Counted from the stretch's first letter, positions 29,865 to 39,410 are shown. The stretch is DNA of 64,000 nucleotides from Massilia sp. Root133 (GCF_001426525.1 NZ_LMEW01000012.1:84332-148331); one strand, 5' to 3'. The notes: generated by a model not told the origin, from the letters alone. Made by a program: numbers and translations.

Positions 29865-32711
29865 ATGGATCGGGGAACGAGCATAGCGGCCTTGGTGGCC
29901 GACGCATTGGCATTGATCGCCGCGCCGGCCTGCGCCTGCGACGGCGAGGGCACCATCTGGGCCGCGAACGCGGCGCTGGCCGAACTGGCCGGCGGCGACG
30001 TGGTGGGGCGGCCGCTGGTGTCGCTGTTCTGCCCGCGTACGGCGGCGGCGATGGCGGTCGAGATCCGCCTGTCGCAGTCCGGCGAACGCCGCTGGGACGG
30101 TTTGATCGAACACGGCGCCACCGGCCGGCCCGTCGAGGTACGCGCGAAGCCACTGTCCCCGGAGGGCGCCACCTTCGTCTTCGGCGACGTGCTCACGTTC
30201 GGCGACGGCCAGGCCGCGCTGCGCGGGCGCCTGCTGGAACAGGCCGCGGTCGTCGAGCATGCGCCGGTCGGCATTGCCGTCACGTTGCCCGACCTGGTCA
30301 AGTCGTGCAATCCGCGCATGGCGGAGATGCTGGGCTATGCGCCGGAAGAACTCATCAACCACAGCCCGGCCCGGGTGTTCGCCTCGCGCGCCCAGTACGA
30401 GGCGTTCATCGGCGAGGCCGTCGTCGTGCTGACGGCCGGCAGCCTGTTCGAAAAGAGCGAGGTGCCGCTGCGGCGGCGCGACGGCAGCACGATCTGGTGC
30501 CGCATCCGCGCCAAGGCCGTCGACATGAGCGCACGCGAGGCGGGCACCGTGTGGATCGTGGAAGACGTCACGGAAGCGCGCCAGGCGTTCACCGAGATCC
30601 AGTCGATCATGACCAATGCCACGATCGGGATCTTCTTCACGCGCGCCCGCACCATCACGCGCTACAACCACTGTTTCGGCTCGATGTTCGGCTATTCCCC
30701 CGGCGAGGTGCTGGGCCGTTCGACGCGCGTGCTGTATGCCGACGACGCCGCGTTCGAGGCAATGGGCCGCACCGCGTACGGCGTGCTGGCGCTGGGCGGT
30801 TCGTTCAAGACCGAGACGACGATGGTGCGCCGCGACGGCACGCGGATGTGGGTGAACATGATCGGCTACGCCGTCAATCCCGAGGAACTGGGCACCGGGA
30901 CGATGATCTGGATGATCGAGGACCGCACCGGCCAGAAGGCGGCCGAGGAATCGCTGCGCAACGCGCTGCTGGAAAACCAGGCGATCCTCGACAACGCCGT
31001 GCTGGGCATCGCGGTCGTCGAGAAGGGCCGGACCCTCCATTGCAACCGCAAGATGGAAGAATTGTTTGGCCACCAGGGCGGCAGCATCGAGGGACTGCCG
31101 GTGCGCGAGCTGTATCCCGACGACGCGGGCTGGATCGCCGCGCGCGAGCAGACGCGGCGCGATTTCGAGGCGGGCCGCGTGCACATGGCCGAGTACGAAC
31201 TGGTGCGGCGCGACGGCAAGCGCTTCTGGGCGCGCTTGTCGGGCCGCCCGTTCGACATGGCGGACCGGGGCGGGCGCAGCGTCTGGCTGATCGACGACGT
31301 CACCGCCCAGCGCGAGGCGGCGGACGCGCTGCGCCGCGCGCGCGACGAGCTCGAAGTGCGCGTGCAGGAACGCACGGCGGAGCTGCAGGCCGAGATCGTC
31401 GAGCGGCGCCAGGCCGAGGCGCGCGTGCACCACATGGCGTACCACGACGCGCTCACGGGCCTGCCGAACCGCGCGCTGCTGTCCGACCGCCTGGACCGCG
31501 CGCTGCTGTCGGTCCGGCGCGACGGCATGAAGCTGGCCTTGCTGTTCATCGACCTGGACCGCTTCAAGACCATCAACGATTCCCTCGGCCACCTGGCGGG
31601 CGACCACCTGCTGAAGGAAGTCGCGCAGCGCCTGTGCCGCGTCGTGCGCGCCAGCGACACCGTCGCGCGCCTGGGCGGCGATGAATTCGTCGTGCTGGTG
31701 CCGGGCGTGCGCGCGGCCGAGGAGTGCGGCCTCGTGGGCGACAAGATCATCGCGGCGCTGGCGGCGCCCATCGAATTCGAAGGCCACAGCCTGCACATCT
31801 CGCCGTCGATCGGCATCTGCCTGTACCCGGACGACGGCGATGATGCGGCGGGCCTGATGCGCAAGGCCGACGCCGCGATGTATTACGCCAAGGCGGCGGG
31901 CCGCAACAATTACCAGTTCTACGCGGAGCCGATGAACGCGGCGGCCGCGCGCCATTTCGAGATGGAGACGCGCCTGCGCGGCGCGCTGCTGCGCGAGGAA
32001 TTCGTGCTGTTCTACCAGCCGATCGTGGACGTGCGCGACGGCCGCGTGCACGGCCTGGAAGTGCTGCTGCGCTGGCGCCATCCGGAGCAGGGCCTCGTGG
32101 CGCCCGACGACTTCATCCCGATCCTGGAAGAGAACGGCCTGATCGTGCCGGTCGGCGAATGGGTGATCCGGCGCGCCTGCGAACAATCGATGGCCTGGCA
32201 GCGCGCGGGCCTGCCGGCGCTGCCGCTCGCGGTGAACCTGTCCGCGCGCCAGTTCATGCACCGGGGCCTGATCCAGTCGATCCGCGCCATCGTCGACGAC
32301 ACCGGCATCGAGCCGGGCCTGCTGGAATTCGAGATCACGGAAACGGCGCTGATGCAGCACGGCGGCCAGACGCCGGAGACGCTGGGCCAGATCTACCGCA
32401 TGGGCATCCGCCTGTCGATCGACGATTTCGGCACCGGCTATTCGAGCCTGGCGTATCTGAAGCGCTTCCCGGTCCGCAAGATCAAGATCGACCGTGCCTT
32501 CGTGCGCGACCTCGAGACGAGCAGCGAGGACCAGGCCATCGTCGCGGCCATCATGGCGCTCGCGGGGAGCCTCGGCATGGCCGTCGTGGCGGAGGGTGTC
32601 GAGAACGAGGCGCAGCTGGCGCTGCTGCGCCGGCACGGGTGCCAGTATGCCCAGGGCTACCTGTTCGCGCGGCCGCTGGATGCCGCTGCCGTGCCGGCCC
32701 TGCTGGATTAA
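29865..32711 (+). CDS. PAS-GGDEF-EAL protein (c-di-GMP turnover)
   Basis: A 948-residue soluble signalling protein without membrane segments. Four PAS modules are seen at about residues 15-110 (weak), 125-235, 245-360 and 372-490, then a coiled coil (LRRARDELEVRVQERTAELQ). The cyclase domain has an intact GGDEF at 604-608 with an RxxD inhibitory site five residues before it. The phosphodiesterase domain has EVL in place of EAL at 732-734 (Ala to Val, tolerated in active enzymes) and keeps NLSARQF, EITET, DDFGTGYSSL, KIDRAFV and AEGVEN, so both activities may be present. A small stem-loop (29831-29849) lies in the leader. It overlaps xthA by 4 bases tail-to-tail. Confidence 0.94.
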   Translation: MDRGTSIAALVADALALIAAPACACDGEGTIWAANAALAELAGGDVVGRPLVSLFCPRTAAAMAVEIRLSQSGERRWDGLIEHGATGRPVEVRAKPLSPEGATFVFGDVLTFGDGQAALRGRLLEQAAVVEHAPVGIAVTLPDLVKSCNPRMAEMLGYAPEELINHSPARVFASRAQYEAFIGEAVVVLTAGSLFEKSEVPLRRRDGSTIWCRIRAKAVDMSAREAGTVWIVEDVTEARQAFTEIQSIMTNATIGIFFTRARTITRYNHCFGSMFGYSPGEVLGRSTRVLYADDAAFEAMGRTAYGVLALGGSFKTETTMVRRDGTRMWVNMIGYAVNPEELGTGTMIWMIEDRTGQKAAEESLRNALLENQAILDNAVLGIAVVEKGRTLHCNRKMEELFGHQGGSIEGLPVRELYPDDAGWIAAREQTRRDFEAGRVHMAEYELVRRDGKRFWARLSGRPFDMADRGGRSVWLIDDVTAQREAADALRRARDELEVRVQERTAELQAEIVERRQAEARVHHMAYHDALTGLPNRALLSDRLDRALLSVRRDGMKLALLFIDLDRFKTINDSLGHLAGDHLLKEVAQRLCRVVRASDTVARLGGDEFVVLVPGVRAAEECGLVGDKIIAALAAPIEFEGHSLHISPSIGICLYPDDGDDAAGLMRKADAAMYYAKAAGRNNYQFYAEPMNAAAARHFEMETRLRGALLREEFVLFYQPIVDVRDGRVHGLEVLLRWRHPEQGLVAPDDFIPILEENGLIVPVGEWVIRRACEQSMAWQRAGLPALPLAVNLSARQFMHRGLIQSIRAIVDDTGIEPGLLEFEITETALMQHGGQTPETLGQIYRMGIRLSIDDFGTGYSSLAYLKRFPVRKIKIDRAFVRDLETSSEDQAIVAAIMALAGSLGMAVVAEGVENEAQLALLRRHGCQYAQGYLFARPLDAAAVPALLD

Positions 32712-33472
32712 AGGAGCGTCGCGATCACCGGCGTGTGATCGGACGGCTGCTCCCACTTGCGCGGTTCGCGGTCGATGACGCACGCCTCGCAGCGCTTGGC
32801 GAGCGCCTGCGACAGCAGGATGTGGTCGATGCGCAGGCCGCGGTTGCGGCGGAACGCCATCTGGCGGTAGTCCCACCAGCTGTACTGCTTCTCGGGCTGC
32901 TCGAATAACCGGAACGCGTCGACGAGACCGAGGCCGCACAGTTCGCGCAGCTGCTCGCGTTCCAGGTCGGAGCAGTGGATCTGGCCGGCCCACAGTTCCG
33001 GATCGTGCACGTCGCGGTCTTCGGGCGCGATGTTGTAGTCGCCCAGGATCGCGAACTGTTCGTGGATCGCGAGCTCTGCGCCGACCCAGGTGCGCAGCGC
33101 GGCCAGCCAGCCCATCTTGTAGGCGTATTTGTCGGAGCCGACGGCCTGGCCGTTCGGCACGTAGGCGCAGATGAAACGCACGCCGCCGATGGTGGCGGCG
33201 ATCAGGCGCTGCTGCTCGTCCTGGTAATGCGGGTTGTTGCGCACGACGTCGGCGATGGGGAGGCGCGACAGGATCGCCACGCCGTTGTACGTTTTCTGGC
33301 CGCTGAACACGACTTCGTAGCCGGCCTCGTTGATCGCGGCGACGGGGAATTTGTCGTCGGTGAGCTTGGTCTCCTGGATGCAGAGGACGTCGACGGGGTT
33401 GGCGGCGAGCCATTGGAGCAGGTGCGGCAGCCGCACTTTCAGCGAGTTCACGTTCCAGGTTGCGATTTTCAT
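32708..33472 (-). CDS. xthA: exodeoxyribonuclease III
   Basis: A 254-residue AP endonuclease/3'-5' exonuclease of base excision repair. Catalytic motifs are complete: ATWNVNSLKVRL, VLCIQETKL (metal Glu), LGDYNIAPEDRDVHDP (Asp-Asn pair), LRIDHILLS and QPSDHTPVIA (final Asp-His). The length is slightly below E. coli Xth (268). A TTGCAA-17-GATACT promoter lies at 33518-33546. The stop codon overlaps that of the PAS-GGDEF-EAL gene. Confidence 0.96.
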   Translation of the reverse strand: MKIATWNVNSLKVRLPHLLQWLAANPVDVLCIQETKLTDDKFPVAAINEAGYEVVFSGQKTYNGVAILSRLPIADVVRNNPHYQDEQQRLIAATIGGVRFICAYVPNGQAVGSDKYAYKMGWLAALRTWVGAELAIHEQFAILGDYNIAPEDRDVHDPELWAGQIHCSDLEREQLRELCGLGLVDAFRLFEQPEKQYSWWDYRQMAFRRNRGLRIDHILLSQALAKRCEACVIDREPRKWEQPSDHTPVIATLL

Positions 33473-33517
33473 GGGCTATCTTGGTGCGGAGGCCGGACCG
33501 TCCGGCACAATCCGGGC

Positions 33518-33546
33518 AGTATCGTGTCTTTGAATCATTCTTGCAA
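33518..33546 (-). promoter_or_regulatory. xthA promoter
   Basis: On the minus strand TTGCAA (33546-33541) and GATACT (33523-33518) are 17 bases apart, giving a leader of about 38 bases. Confidence 0.5.
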
Positions 33547-33918
33547 CATACGTTGGCCTCTGAAGCCATGACACGATTGTCATTATTTGTTTCGATTGCA
33601 ACAAAGATGTCGTAAAATTATTGTCCGTGGAGTAAAAAATCGTAACGACGCTGGAAAGTTGCGCCGAACTGTGACAAGATGTAACAATCACAGCAAGAGA
33701 CGGGACATTTACGTATTGTCTCCTTCTCGAAAGAAAAAAATTGCAGTAGGCCAACTTTGGTTGTACTATTGGCATATTGCTCTGGAACCAATTATTCAAC
33801 AGCAATTCGTTGCATTGATCAGATGGTTGCCGTGGTCGGTCGAGCGGCCGGCTTAGGCAGGTGTGTACGATCGCGGATCCGAGAGCAGGATTTGCACACA
33901 GCTTTGTAAAGGACAACA
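33547..33918. other. AT-rich intergenic region, no supported gene
   Basis: This stretch is much richer in A+T than the rest of the window. Two sigma-70-like pairs read toward the next gene: TTGCAA (33596-33601) with TATTGT (33619-33624), and TTGCAG (33741-33746) with TACTAT (33764-33769), each with 17-base spacing. An 89-codon frame (33587-33856, TTG start, Arg/Lys-rich product) has no ribosome binding site and no recognisable similarity, so I do not call it a gene. Confidence 0.5.
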
Positions 33919-34269
33919 ATGCGCCAAGCATTTGAAGCATGGGCCCAACGCGATGGCCACATTGTCCGGCGTCGTGAAGACAAGCCGGAAGAGTACCTCG
34001 TGTACGAAACCCAACGCCGCTGGCTGATCTGGCAGGCCGCGCTGGCACACGGACAAAAGACTGCGGCCGAAGCGCCGCAGAAATTCGCGCCGTCCGAGAA
34101 CCAGCCGCAGAAGATGCAGGCCGACGAGGCGAGCGTGCGCAATCGCGTCCTCAACGAGGTGCTGGACGCGTTCAGCGAACTGGATGACAACGCCGGCATC
34201 GAAGGCATCGTCAAGGTCATCCAGAACCTCAAGAAGAGGAATCGCGCCACGGCCGAAGAAAAGGCCTGA
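33919..34269 (+). CDS. hypothetical protein, 116 residues
   Basis: I do not recognise a family. The protein is charged and soluble, begins MRQAFEAWAQRDGHIVRRRE, contains VYETQRRWLIWQAALAHGQK and ends in a helical segment with LNEVLDAFSELDDNAGIEGI and a basic tail. The last base of its stop is the first base of the next ATG (34269), so it is coupled to the DUF1653 gene. Codon use is like the rest of the chromosome, so it is probably a real gene expressed from the AT-rich upstream region. Confidence 0.7.
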   Translation: MRQAFEAWAQRDGHIVRRREDKPEEYLVYETQRRWLIWQAALAHGQKTAAEAPQKFAPSENQPQKMQADEASVRNRVLNEVLDAFSELDDNAGIEGIVKVIQNLKKRNRATAEEKA

Positions 34270-34475
34270 TGCGCTACCGCCACTACAAGGGCGGTCTGTA
34301 CGACGTGGTCTGCGAGGCTGTCCTCGAGGCGGACCACACGGCCGTGATCGTGTATCGCGGGCAGGACGGCAAGACCTGGGTCCGCCCGCGGGATGCATTT
34401 TTCGGACTGGTCGACGTGGACGGGAAGCGCATGCCGCGCTTCGCGCCCATCGACCCGGTGCCGGCCGCGGTTTAG
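34269..34475 (+). CDS. DUF1653 domain protein
   Basis: A 68-residue protein made of one DUF1653 domain: RYRHYKGGLYDVVCEAVLEA, VYRGQDGKTWVRPRDAFFG and a terminal RMPRF. These small proteins are widespread in bacteria and of unknown biochemical function. The start overlaps the preceding stop by one base (TGATG), which suggests coupled translation with the 116-residue protein. Confidence 0.85.
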   Translation: MRYRHYKGGLYDVVCEAVLEADHTAVIVYRGQDGKTWVRPRDAFFGLVDVDGKRMPRFAPIDPVPAAV

Positions 34476-34565
34476 CAACGCCATCCCGGCGACCCTGGGA
34501 TGCGCTTCGCCTCATGTCTTTCCGATTGCCGCCGTAAACGGGTGGTAAGCATTCCCGGTGAAGAC

Positions 34566-35036
34566 ATGTCCCTGATTTTTTTTCGTACCGCCTGCATCGG
34601 CGCGCTGAGCACCGCCATGGCCGGCTGCGTGACGGCGCCTGCCGAAACCCCCACACAACAGCTGGAAGTTCACACCATCCTCGACCACCGCGAGGTGAAG
34701 GGTGTCGGCTGCGTGCTGTCCAACGCGGCGGGGCGCTGGTTCGTCGTGACGCCGGCACGGGTCACGGTCGAGCGCAGCAGGAGTCCCCTGACGATCGACT
34801 GCGCGCGCGACGGCACGGGCAGCGCGCGCGAAGTCGCCGACGCGCACGCCACTTCGTTCTTCGACACCGACCGGCTGATCGGCAACGTCATCGTCAGCGC
34901 CGGGGGCGACGGCTACGTCAATCCGTACGACGGCAACGGCGTCGCCTACCAGTCCACCCTGACCGTGCTGATGCGGCCCGCGGTGCCGCGCGCGCGAGCG
35001 GCGGAGTCGGCGGCGCCCGGCAACGTCGTGTTCTGA
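34566..35036 (+). CDS. putative lipoprotein of unknown function
   Basis: A 156-residue protein. The ATG at 34566 is chosen because it places a lipoprotein signal at the N-terminus: MSLIFFRTACIGALSTAMAGC with lipobox AMAGC and Cys21. An upstream frame start at 34500 would bury the signal. The mature part contains a beta-rich region (VGCVLSNAAGRWFVVTPARV) that resembles the entry strand of small trypsin-like or OB folds, but I see no catalytic triad. No family is recognised. A 22-base palindrome follows at 35051-35072. Confidence 0.65.
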   Translation: MSLIFFRTACIGALSTAMAGCVTAPAETPTQQLEVHTILDHREVKGVGCVLSNAAGRWFVVTPARVTVERSRSPLTIDCARDGTGSAREVADAHATSFFDTDRLIGNVIVSAGGDGYVNPYDGNGVAYQSTLTVLMRPAVPRARAAESAAPGNVVF

Positions 35037-35050
35037 TGCCCGGATAAGAA

Positions 35051-35072
35051 ACGGACGCCCGCGGGCGTCCGT
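35051..35072. terminator. bidirectional terminator between the lipoprotein gene and pepA
   Basis: A perfect 22-base palindrome of ACGGACGCCCG and its complement. On the minus strand it is followed by TTTCTT, so it fits pepA best; on the plus strand no T run follows. Confidence 0.6.
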
Positions 35073-35094
35073 CGTGCGCGGGGGCGAAAAGCGC

Positions 35095-36591
35095 TTACAC
35101 GCGGTTCAGCAGGAACGTGGTGAGCAGCGGCACCGGACGGCCCGTCGCACCCTTGGCCGCGCCCGATTTCCACGCCGTGCCGGCGATGTCCAGGTGCGCC
35201 CACGTGTAGTTGCGCGTGAAGTTCTCCAGGAAGCAGGCCGCCGTGATCGATGCGCCGCCCGGCGTGCCGATGTTGGCCAGGTCGGCGAAGTTCGACTTCA
35301 GCTGCTCGTTGTACTGCTCGCCGATCGGCAGGCGCCAGGCCGGGTCGCCCGCCTGCCTGCCGGCGTCCAGCAGTTCCTGGGCCAGCGCGTCGTGGGCGTC
35401 GTCGTGGCGCGTGAACACGCCCGACGTGTGGTGGCCCAGCGAGACGATCACGGCGCCCGTCAGGGTCGCGATGTCGACGACGGCGGCCGGCTTGAAGCGC
35501 TCGGCGTAGGTCAGGGCGTCGCACAGGATCAGGCGGCCCTCGGCGTCCGTATTCAGGATCTCGATGGTGGTGCCGTTCATCGCGGTGACGATGTCGCCCG
35601 GCTTGGTGGCGCGGCCCGACGGCATGTTCTCGCACGCGGCCACGATGCCGACGACGTTCAGCTTCAGGCCCATCTCGCCGATGGCGCGGAAGGTGCCCAG
35701 CACCGAACCGGCGCCGCACATGTCGTACTTCATCTCGTCCATGTTCGGACCGGGCTTCAGCGAGATGCCGCCCGTGTCGAACGTGATGCCCTTGCCGACG
35801 AGGACCACCGGCGCATCGTTCTTCTTGCCGCCGTTGTGCTTCAGGACGATGAACTTCGGCGGCTCTTCGCTGCCGCGCGTGACGGACAGGAAGCTGCCCA
35901 TCTTGAGGGCTTCGAGCTGCTTGCGGTCCAGGACTTCGATGTCGAAGCCGTAGTCGCCCGCCAGCTTCTTCGCCGTGTTCGCGAGGTAGGTCGGGGTGCA
36001 GACGTTCGGCGACAGGTTGCCCAGTTCCTTCGTCAGGTTCATGCCGTTCGCGACGGCCTGCGCCTGCGCCAGCACGGCCTTGATCTGCGGCGTCGCGGCC
36101 GGGACGGCGATGGCCAGCTTGCGCACGCCGGTGGGCGCCGGATCCTTCTTGCTCTTTTGCGCGTCTGTGCGGAATTCGGCTTCGTTCGCGGCGATGACGA
36201 TGTTCTTCAGCGCCCAGTTCAGGTCGCGGGCTTTCACATTCTCCAGCGGGAATGCGATAATGGCATCCTGCGCGCCCAGCGAAGCGAAGGTTTTCAGGGC
36301 AGCGGTCACGGCACCGGCAAAGCTTTTCTCGCTCACGGCTTCGTCGGCGCCCATGCCGACCAGCAGCACGCGGGCAGCGCTCACGCCGGCCACGCCGCGC
36401 AGCAGCAGGGTGGAGCCGGGCTTGCCGGAGATGTCACCCGACTTGACGGCGGCGCCGATCGCGCCGTTCAGATCGAGGGCTTTCGCCGCCTCCGACAGTT
36501 TCTTGTTTTCGAACACCGCGACTGCCACACAGCCCGATTTGGCTGCGGCCAGCGTGTTTTTTGTGTCGAATGCTTTTATGCTAAAGTCCAT
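35095..36591 (-). CDS. pepA: leucyl aminopeptidase (M17)
   Basis: A 498-residue cytosolic metallo-aminopeptidase. GGAG six bases before ATG 36591 decides the start; the frame is open to 36690. The C-terminal catalytic domain has [30 protein letters not shown] and the signature [14 protein letters not shown], which supply the ligands of the two metals. It forms hexamers in E. coli, where it also binds DNA; nothing in the sequence shows whether that applies here. It is divergent from lptF with a 112-base gap, a common beta/gammaproteobacterial arrangement. Confidence 0.96.
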   Translation of the reverse strand: MDFSIKAFDTKNTLAAAKSGCVAVAVFENKKLSEAAKALDLNGAIGAAVKSGDISGKPGSTLLLRGVAGVSAARVLLVGMGADEAVSEKSFAGAVTAALKTFASLGAQDAIIAFPLENVKARDLNWALKNIVIAANEAEFRTDAQKSKKDPAPTGVRKLAIAVPAATPQIKAVLAQAQAVANGMNLTKELGNLSPNVCTPTYLANTAKKLAGDYGFDIEVLDRKQLEALKMGSFLSVTRGSEEPPKFIVLKHNGGKKNDAPVVLVGKGITFDTGGISLKPGPNMDEMKYDMCGAGSVLGTFRAIGEMGLKLNVVGIVAACENMPSGRATKPGDIVTAMNGTTIEILNTDAEGRLILCDALTYAERFKPAAVVDIATLTGAVIVSLGHHTSGVFTRHDDAHDALAQELLDAGRQAGDPAWRLPIGEQYNEQLKSNFADLANIGTPGGASITAACFLENFTRNYTWAHLDIAGTAWKSGAAKGATGRPVPLLTTFLLNRV

Positions 36592-36703
36592 TTGATTCTC
36601 CGTTTCGAGTTTTTGACGCGCGTGCTGTCCGAGGAACCTTCCAAATGGCACCCGCTTGTGACGGTTCCCGGGGTTCCTTCCAACCAGCAATTATAACTAT
36701 CGA

Positions 36704-37855
36704 ATGATTTTCCAACGCGCCCTACAGCGTGAATTGGCCAGCGTGGCCGGCGCCACCTTCACGGTCCTGTTTACGATCTTCGTCACCTGGACCCTGATCT
36801 CCATCCTCGGCAAGGCCGCCGGCGGCAAGGTCGCCTCGGGCGACGTGCTGGCGCTGATCGGCTTTTCGGTGCTGAATTATCTGCCAACAATCATCATTCT
36901 TACCAGCTTTATCGCGGTCATCGCCACCGTGACGCGCAGCTATCGCGACTCGGAAATGGTCGTGTGGTTCGCGTCCGGCCAGTCGCTGATGCGGTGGGTG
37001 CCGCCGGTGCTCGTGTTCGGCCTGCCCATGGTGGCGATCGTCGCCGCGCTGTCGTTCGTGGCGACGCCGTGGGCCAAGATGAAGAGCGCGGAATTCGTCG
37101 AGCGCTTCGAGAAGCGCGAAGACCTCAAGCGCGTGTCGCCCGGCCAGTTCCGCGAATCGCCGTCCACGAACCGCGTGTTCTTCGTCGAAGGCAGCACGAG
37201 CGGCGCGACCGTCGTGCAGAACGTGTTCGTGAATTCCGTCGACGCCGACGGCAATTCCATCGTCGTCGCCAAGGAAGGCGTGATCGAACCGGACGGCAAG
37301 GGCGGGCAATACCTCGTGCTGAAGAACGGCCGCCGCTACCTGGGCAAGCCGGGACGCGCCGATTTCCAGTCGATGGAGTTCGAGCGCTACCGCATGCGCG
37401 TCTCCAGCCAGGCGCCCGTGATCGGCACCGAGACGCCGGCCGACGCCTTGTCCACGCCGGCGCTGCTGGCGCTGCCGGACAACCGCTACACGAACGCCGA
37501 ACTGCTGTACCGGGTGTCGGCGCCGATCTCCTGCCTCGTGCTGATGCTGCTGGCGATCCCCCTCGGCTTCGTCAATCCGCGCGCCGGCAGCTCCGCCAAC
37601 CTGATCCTCGCGCTGCTGATCTTTTTCACCTACAGCAACCTGTCGAAACTGTTCGAAGCCAGCGTCAAGCAGGGCAAGATGGCCTTCGGCGTGGCGTGGT
37701 GGCCGCTGCACGTGTTCGCGCTCGTGGTCGTGGCCGGGCTGTTCGCCTGGCGCCTGAACGTCAACCACCCGTGGCATCCGCTCGCCCTGCTGGGCGCCTT
37801 GAAGCGGCGCCGCCTGCTGCGCGGCGGTGCGGTGACGCAGGAGGGCGCGCAATGA
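36704..37855 (+). CDS. lptF: LPS export permease LptF
   Basis: A 383-residue YjgP-type permease of the LptB2FG transporter that extracts lipopolysaccharide from the inner membrane. Six membrane helices are arranged as three, a periplasmic beta-jellyroll (about residues 110-265) and three. The start MIFQRALQRELASVAGATFT is the family opening. It overlaps lptG by ATGA. A TATAAC hexamer lies 6 bases before the ATG and no Shine-Dalgarno sequence is seen, so initiation may be leaderless or use a distal promoter. Confidence 0.95.
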   Translation: MIFQRALQRELASVAGATFTVLFTIFVTWTLISILGKAAGGKVASGDVLALIGFSVLNYLPTIIILTSFIAVIATVTRSYRDSEMVVWFASGQSLMRWVPPVLVFGLPMVAIVAALSFVATPWAKMKSAEFVERFEKREDLKRVSPGQFRESPSTNRVFFVEGSTSGATVVQNVFVNSVDADGNSIVVAKEGVIEPDGKGGQYLVLKNGRRYLGKPGRADFQSMEFERYRMRVSSQAPVIGTETPADALSTPALLALPDNRYTNAELLYRVSAPISCLVLMLLAIPLGFVNPRAGSSANLILALLIFFTYSNLSKLFEASVKQGKMAFGVAWWPLHVFALVVVAGLFAWRLNVNHPWHPLALLGALKRRRLLRGGAVTQEGAQ

Positions 37856-39036
37856 AGATCCTGCAGCGCTACTTCTTCGTCAACATCGCGCAGGCCGTCG
37901 CCTTCGTGCTCGTGGCGTTCCTGGGCCTCATCGCCTTCATGGACCTGACCCAGGAACTGCCGTCGGTGGGCAAGGGCGGCTACATGATGCAGCACGCGAT
38001 CCTGTACGTGCTGCTCCTGCTGCCCGGCCACGTGTACGAGGTGATGCCGGTCGCCGCGCTGATCGGCACCATCTACACGATGGCGCAGTTCGCGCAGAGT
38101 TCGGAATTCACGATCATGCGGGCGTCGTCGATGTCGACGCAGCAGGCCGGCATCATCCTGGCGAAGATCGGCGTGCTGTTCGTCGCCGTCACGTTCCTGT
38201 TCGGCGAATTGATCACGCCGCGCACGGCGCCGATCGCGGAACGCGTGCGCCTGTCCGCGAAAGGTGCGACGGTGTCGGCCGAATTCCGCTCGGGCATGTG
38301 GACCAAGGACACGATCCATGCGGGCGGCGTGAAGGGGCCCGTGACGGGGTCGCGTTTCTTCAACGCGCGCCAGATCCGCCCGGACGGCCAGCTGATCGAC
38401 CTGCGCCTGTACGAGTTCGACAACAGCATGCGCATGCGCTCCCTGATCACGGCCGCCAGCGCCACGTTCAGCGGCAACGGCACCTGGCGCCTGAACGACG
38501 TCACCGAGACTCTGTTCGCGAATAGCCGCGAACTGCCCGCGCCGGGCACGCCCATTCCGGCCGGCCAGACCATCCAGAGCACGTACGGCCAGGACACGGC
38601 GTCCGTTTCCACGCGCAAGGTGGCGAACCTCGACCTCGTCTCCGAGATCACGCCGAAGATCCTGTCGGTGTCGCGCTCCGATCCGGAGCGGATGTCCGCG
38701 AACGAGCTGGCCGTGTACACGCGCCACCTCGCGGAAAACCGCCAGGAGACGGAGCGCTTCAAGATCGCATTCTGGAAGAAGCTGTTCGACCCGCTGTCGA
38801 TCTTCGTGCTGATGGCGCTCGCGCTGCCGTTCGGCTACCTGCACACGCGCAGCGGCGGCGTGAGCCTGAAGATCTTCATCGGCATCATGATCGGCGTGAG
38901 CTTCCTGTTGATTAACTCGTTGTTTTCGCACGTGGGCATGTTGTCGACCTGGCCGGCCTTCGTGACGGCGGCCGCGCCCAGCCTGCTGTTCCTGCTGCTG
39001 GCGATCGGCGCCCTGCGCTGGGTGGAGAGACACTGA
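37852..39036 (+). CDS. lptG: LPS export permease LptG
   Basis: A 394-residue YjgQ-type permease and partner of LptF. It starts MKILQRYFFVNIAQAVAFVL and has the same three-plus-three helix layout; the sentence LIGTIYTMAQFAQSSEFTIMRASS is the LptG coupling region that contacts LptB. The C-terminal helices contain FDPLSIFVLMALALPFGYLHTRSG. The start overlaps lptF (ATGA) and its last base is the first base of the following cbiX-like gene, so the three are one unit. lptB is not in this window. Confidence 0.95.
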   Translation: MKILQRYFFVNIAQAVAFVLVAFLGLIAFMDLTQELPSVGKGGYMMQHAILYVLLLLPGHVYEVMPVAALIGTIYTMAQFAQSSEFTIMRASSMSTQQAGIILAKIGVLFVAVTFLFGELITPRTAPIAERVRLSAKGATVSAEFRSGMWTKDTIHAGGVKGPVTGSRFFNARQIRPDGQLIDLRLYEFDNSMRMRSLITAASATFSGNGTWRLNDVTETLFANSRELPAPGTPIPAGQTIQSTYGQDTASVSTRKVANLDLVSEITPKILSVSRSDPERMSANELAVYTRHLAENRQETERFKIAFWKKLFDPLSIFVLMALALPFGYLHTRSGGVSLKIFIGIMIGVSFLLINSLFSHVGMLSTWPAFVTAAAPSLLFLLLAIGALRWVERH

Positions 39037-39407
39037 TGGAAAAAGCACTCGTATTGTTCGCCCACGGCGCCCGTGCCGCCACCTGGGCCGCGCCGTTCCA
39101 GCGCCTGCGCGACCTGACCGCGGCGCAGCGTCCGGATTGCGCGGTGTCGCTGGCGTTCCTCGAACTGATGACGCCGAGCCTGCCGGACGAAGTGGGCGCC
39201 CAGGTGGCGCTCGGCGCGCGCGACATCACCATCGTCCCCGTGTTCCTGGGGCAGGGCGGCCACCTGCTGCGCGACCTGCCGCTGCTGCTGGAGCAGCTGC
39301 GCGCCACCCATCCGCAGGTGACGTTCCGCACCGTCCCCGCCGTCGGCGAGGACCCCGGCGTGCTGGCGGCGATGGCCGCCTACTGTGCCGGGGCGGACGC
39401 CGCCTGA
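39036..39407 (+). CDS. short CbiX/SirB-type chelatase-like protein
   Basis: A 123-residue single-domain protein of the sirohydrochlorin chelatase family. It has ALVLFAHGARAATWAAPFQR with the N-terminal His and VPVFLGQGGHLLRDLP with the second metal-binding His, the two ligands conserved in CbiX/SirB. It may insert Co or Fe into sirohydrochlorin; cobA at 45194-45925 makes the precursor of that substrate. It overlaps lptG by one base, so its genomic partner is LPS export rather than tetrapyrrole synthesis, which may be fortuitous. The convergent gene ends three bases downstream. Confidence 0.8.
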   Translation: MEKALVLFAHGARAATWAAPFQRLRDLTAAQRPDCAVSLAFLELMTPSLPDEVGAQVALGARDITIVPVFLGQGGHLLRDLPLLLEQLRATHPQVTFRTVPAVGEDPGVLAAMAAYCAGADAA

Positions 39408-39410
39408 GTC

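Noticed and set aside
29805..33569. A 1254-codon minus-strand frame
   Set aside because: It is antisense to the PAS-GGDEF-EAL gene and out of frame with xthA; its composition is typical of a shadow frame.
33587..33856. An 89-codon frame in the AT-rich gap
   Set aside because: TTG start, no ribosome binding site, no recognisable similarity, and promoter-like sequences run through it.
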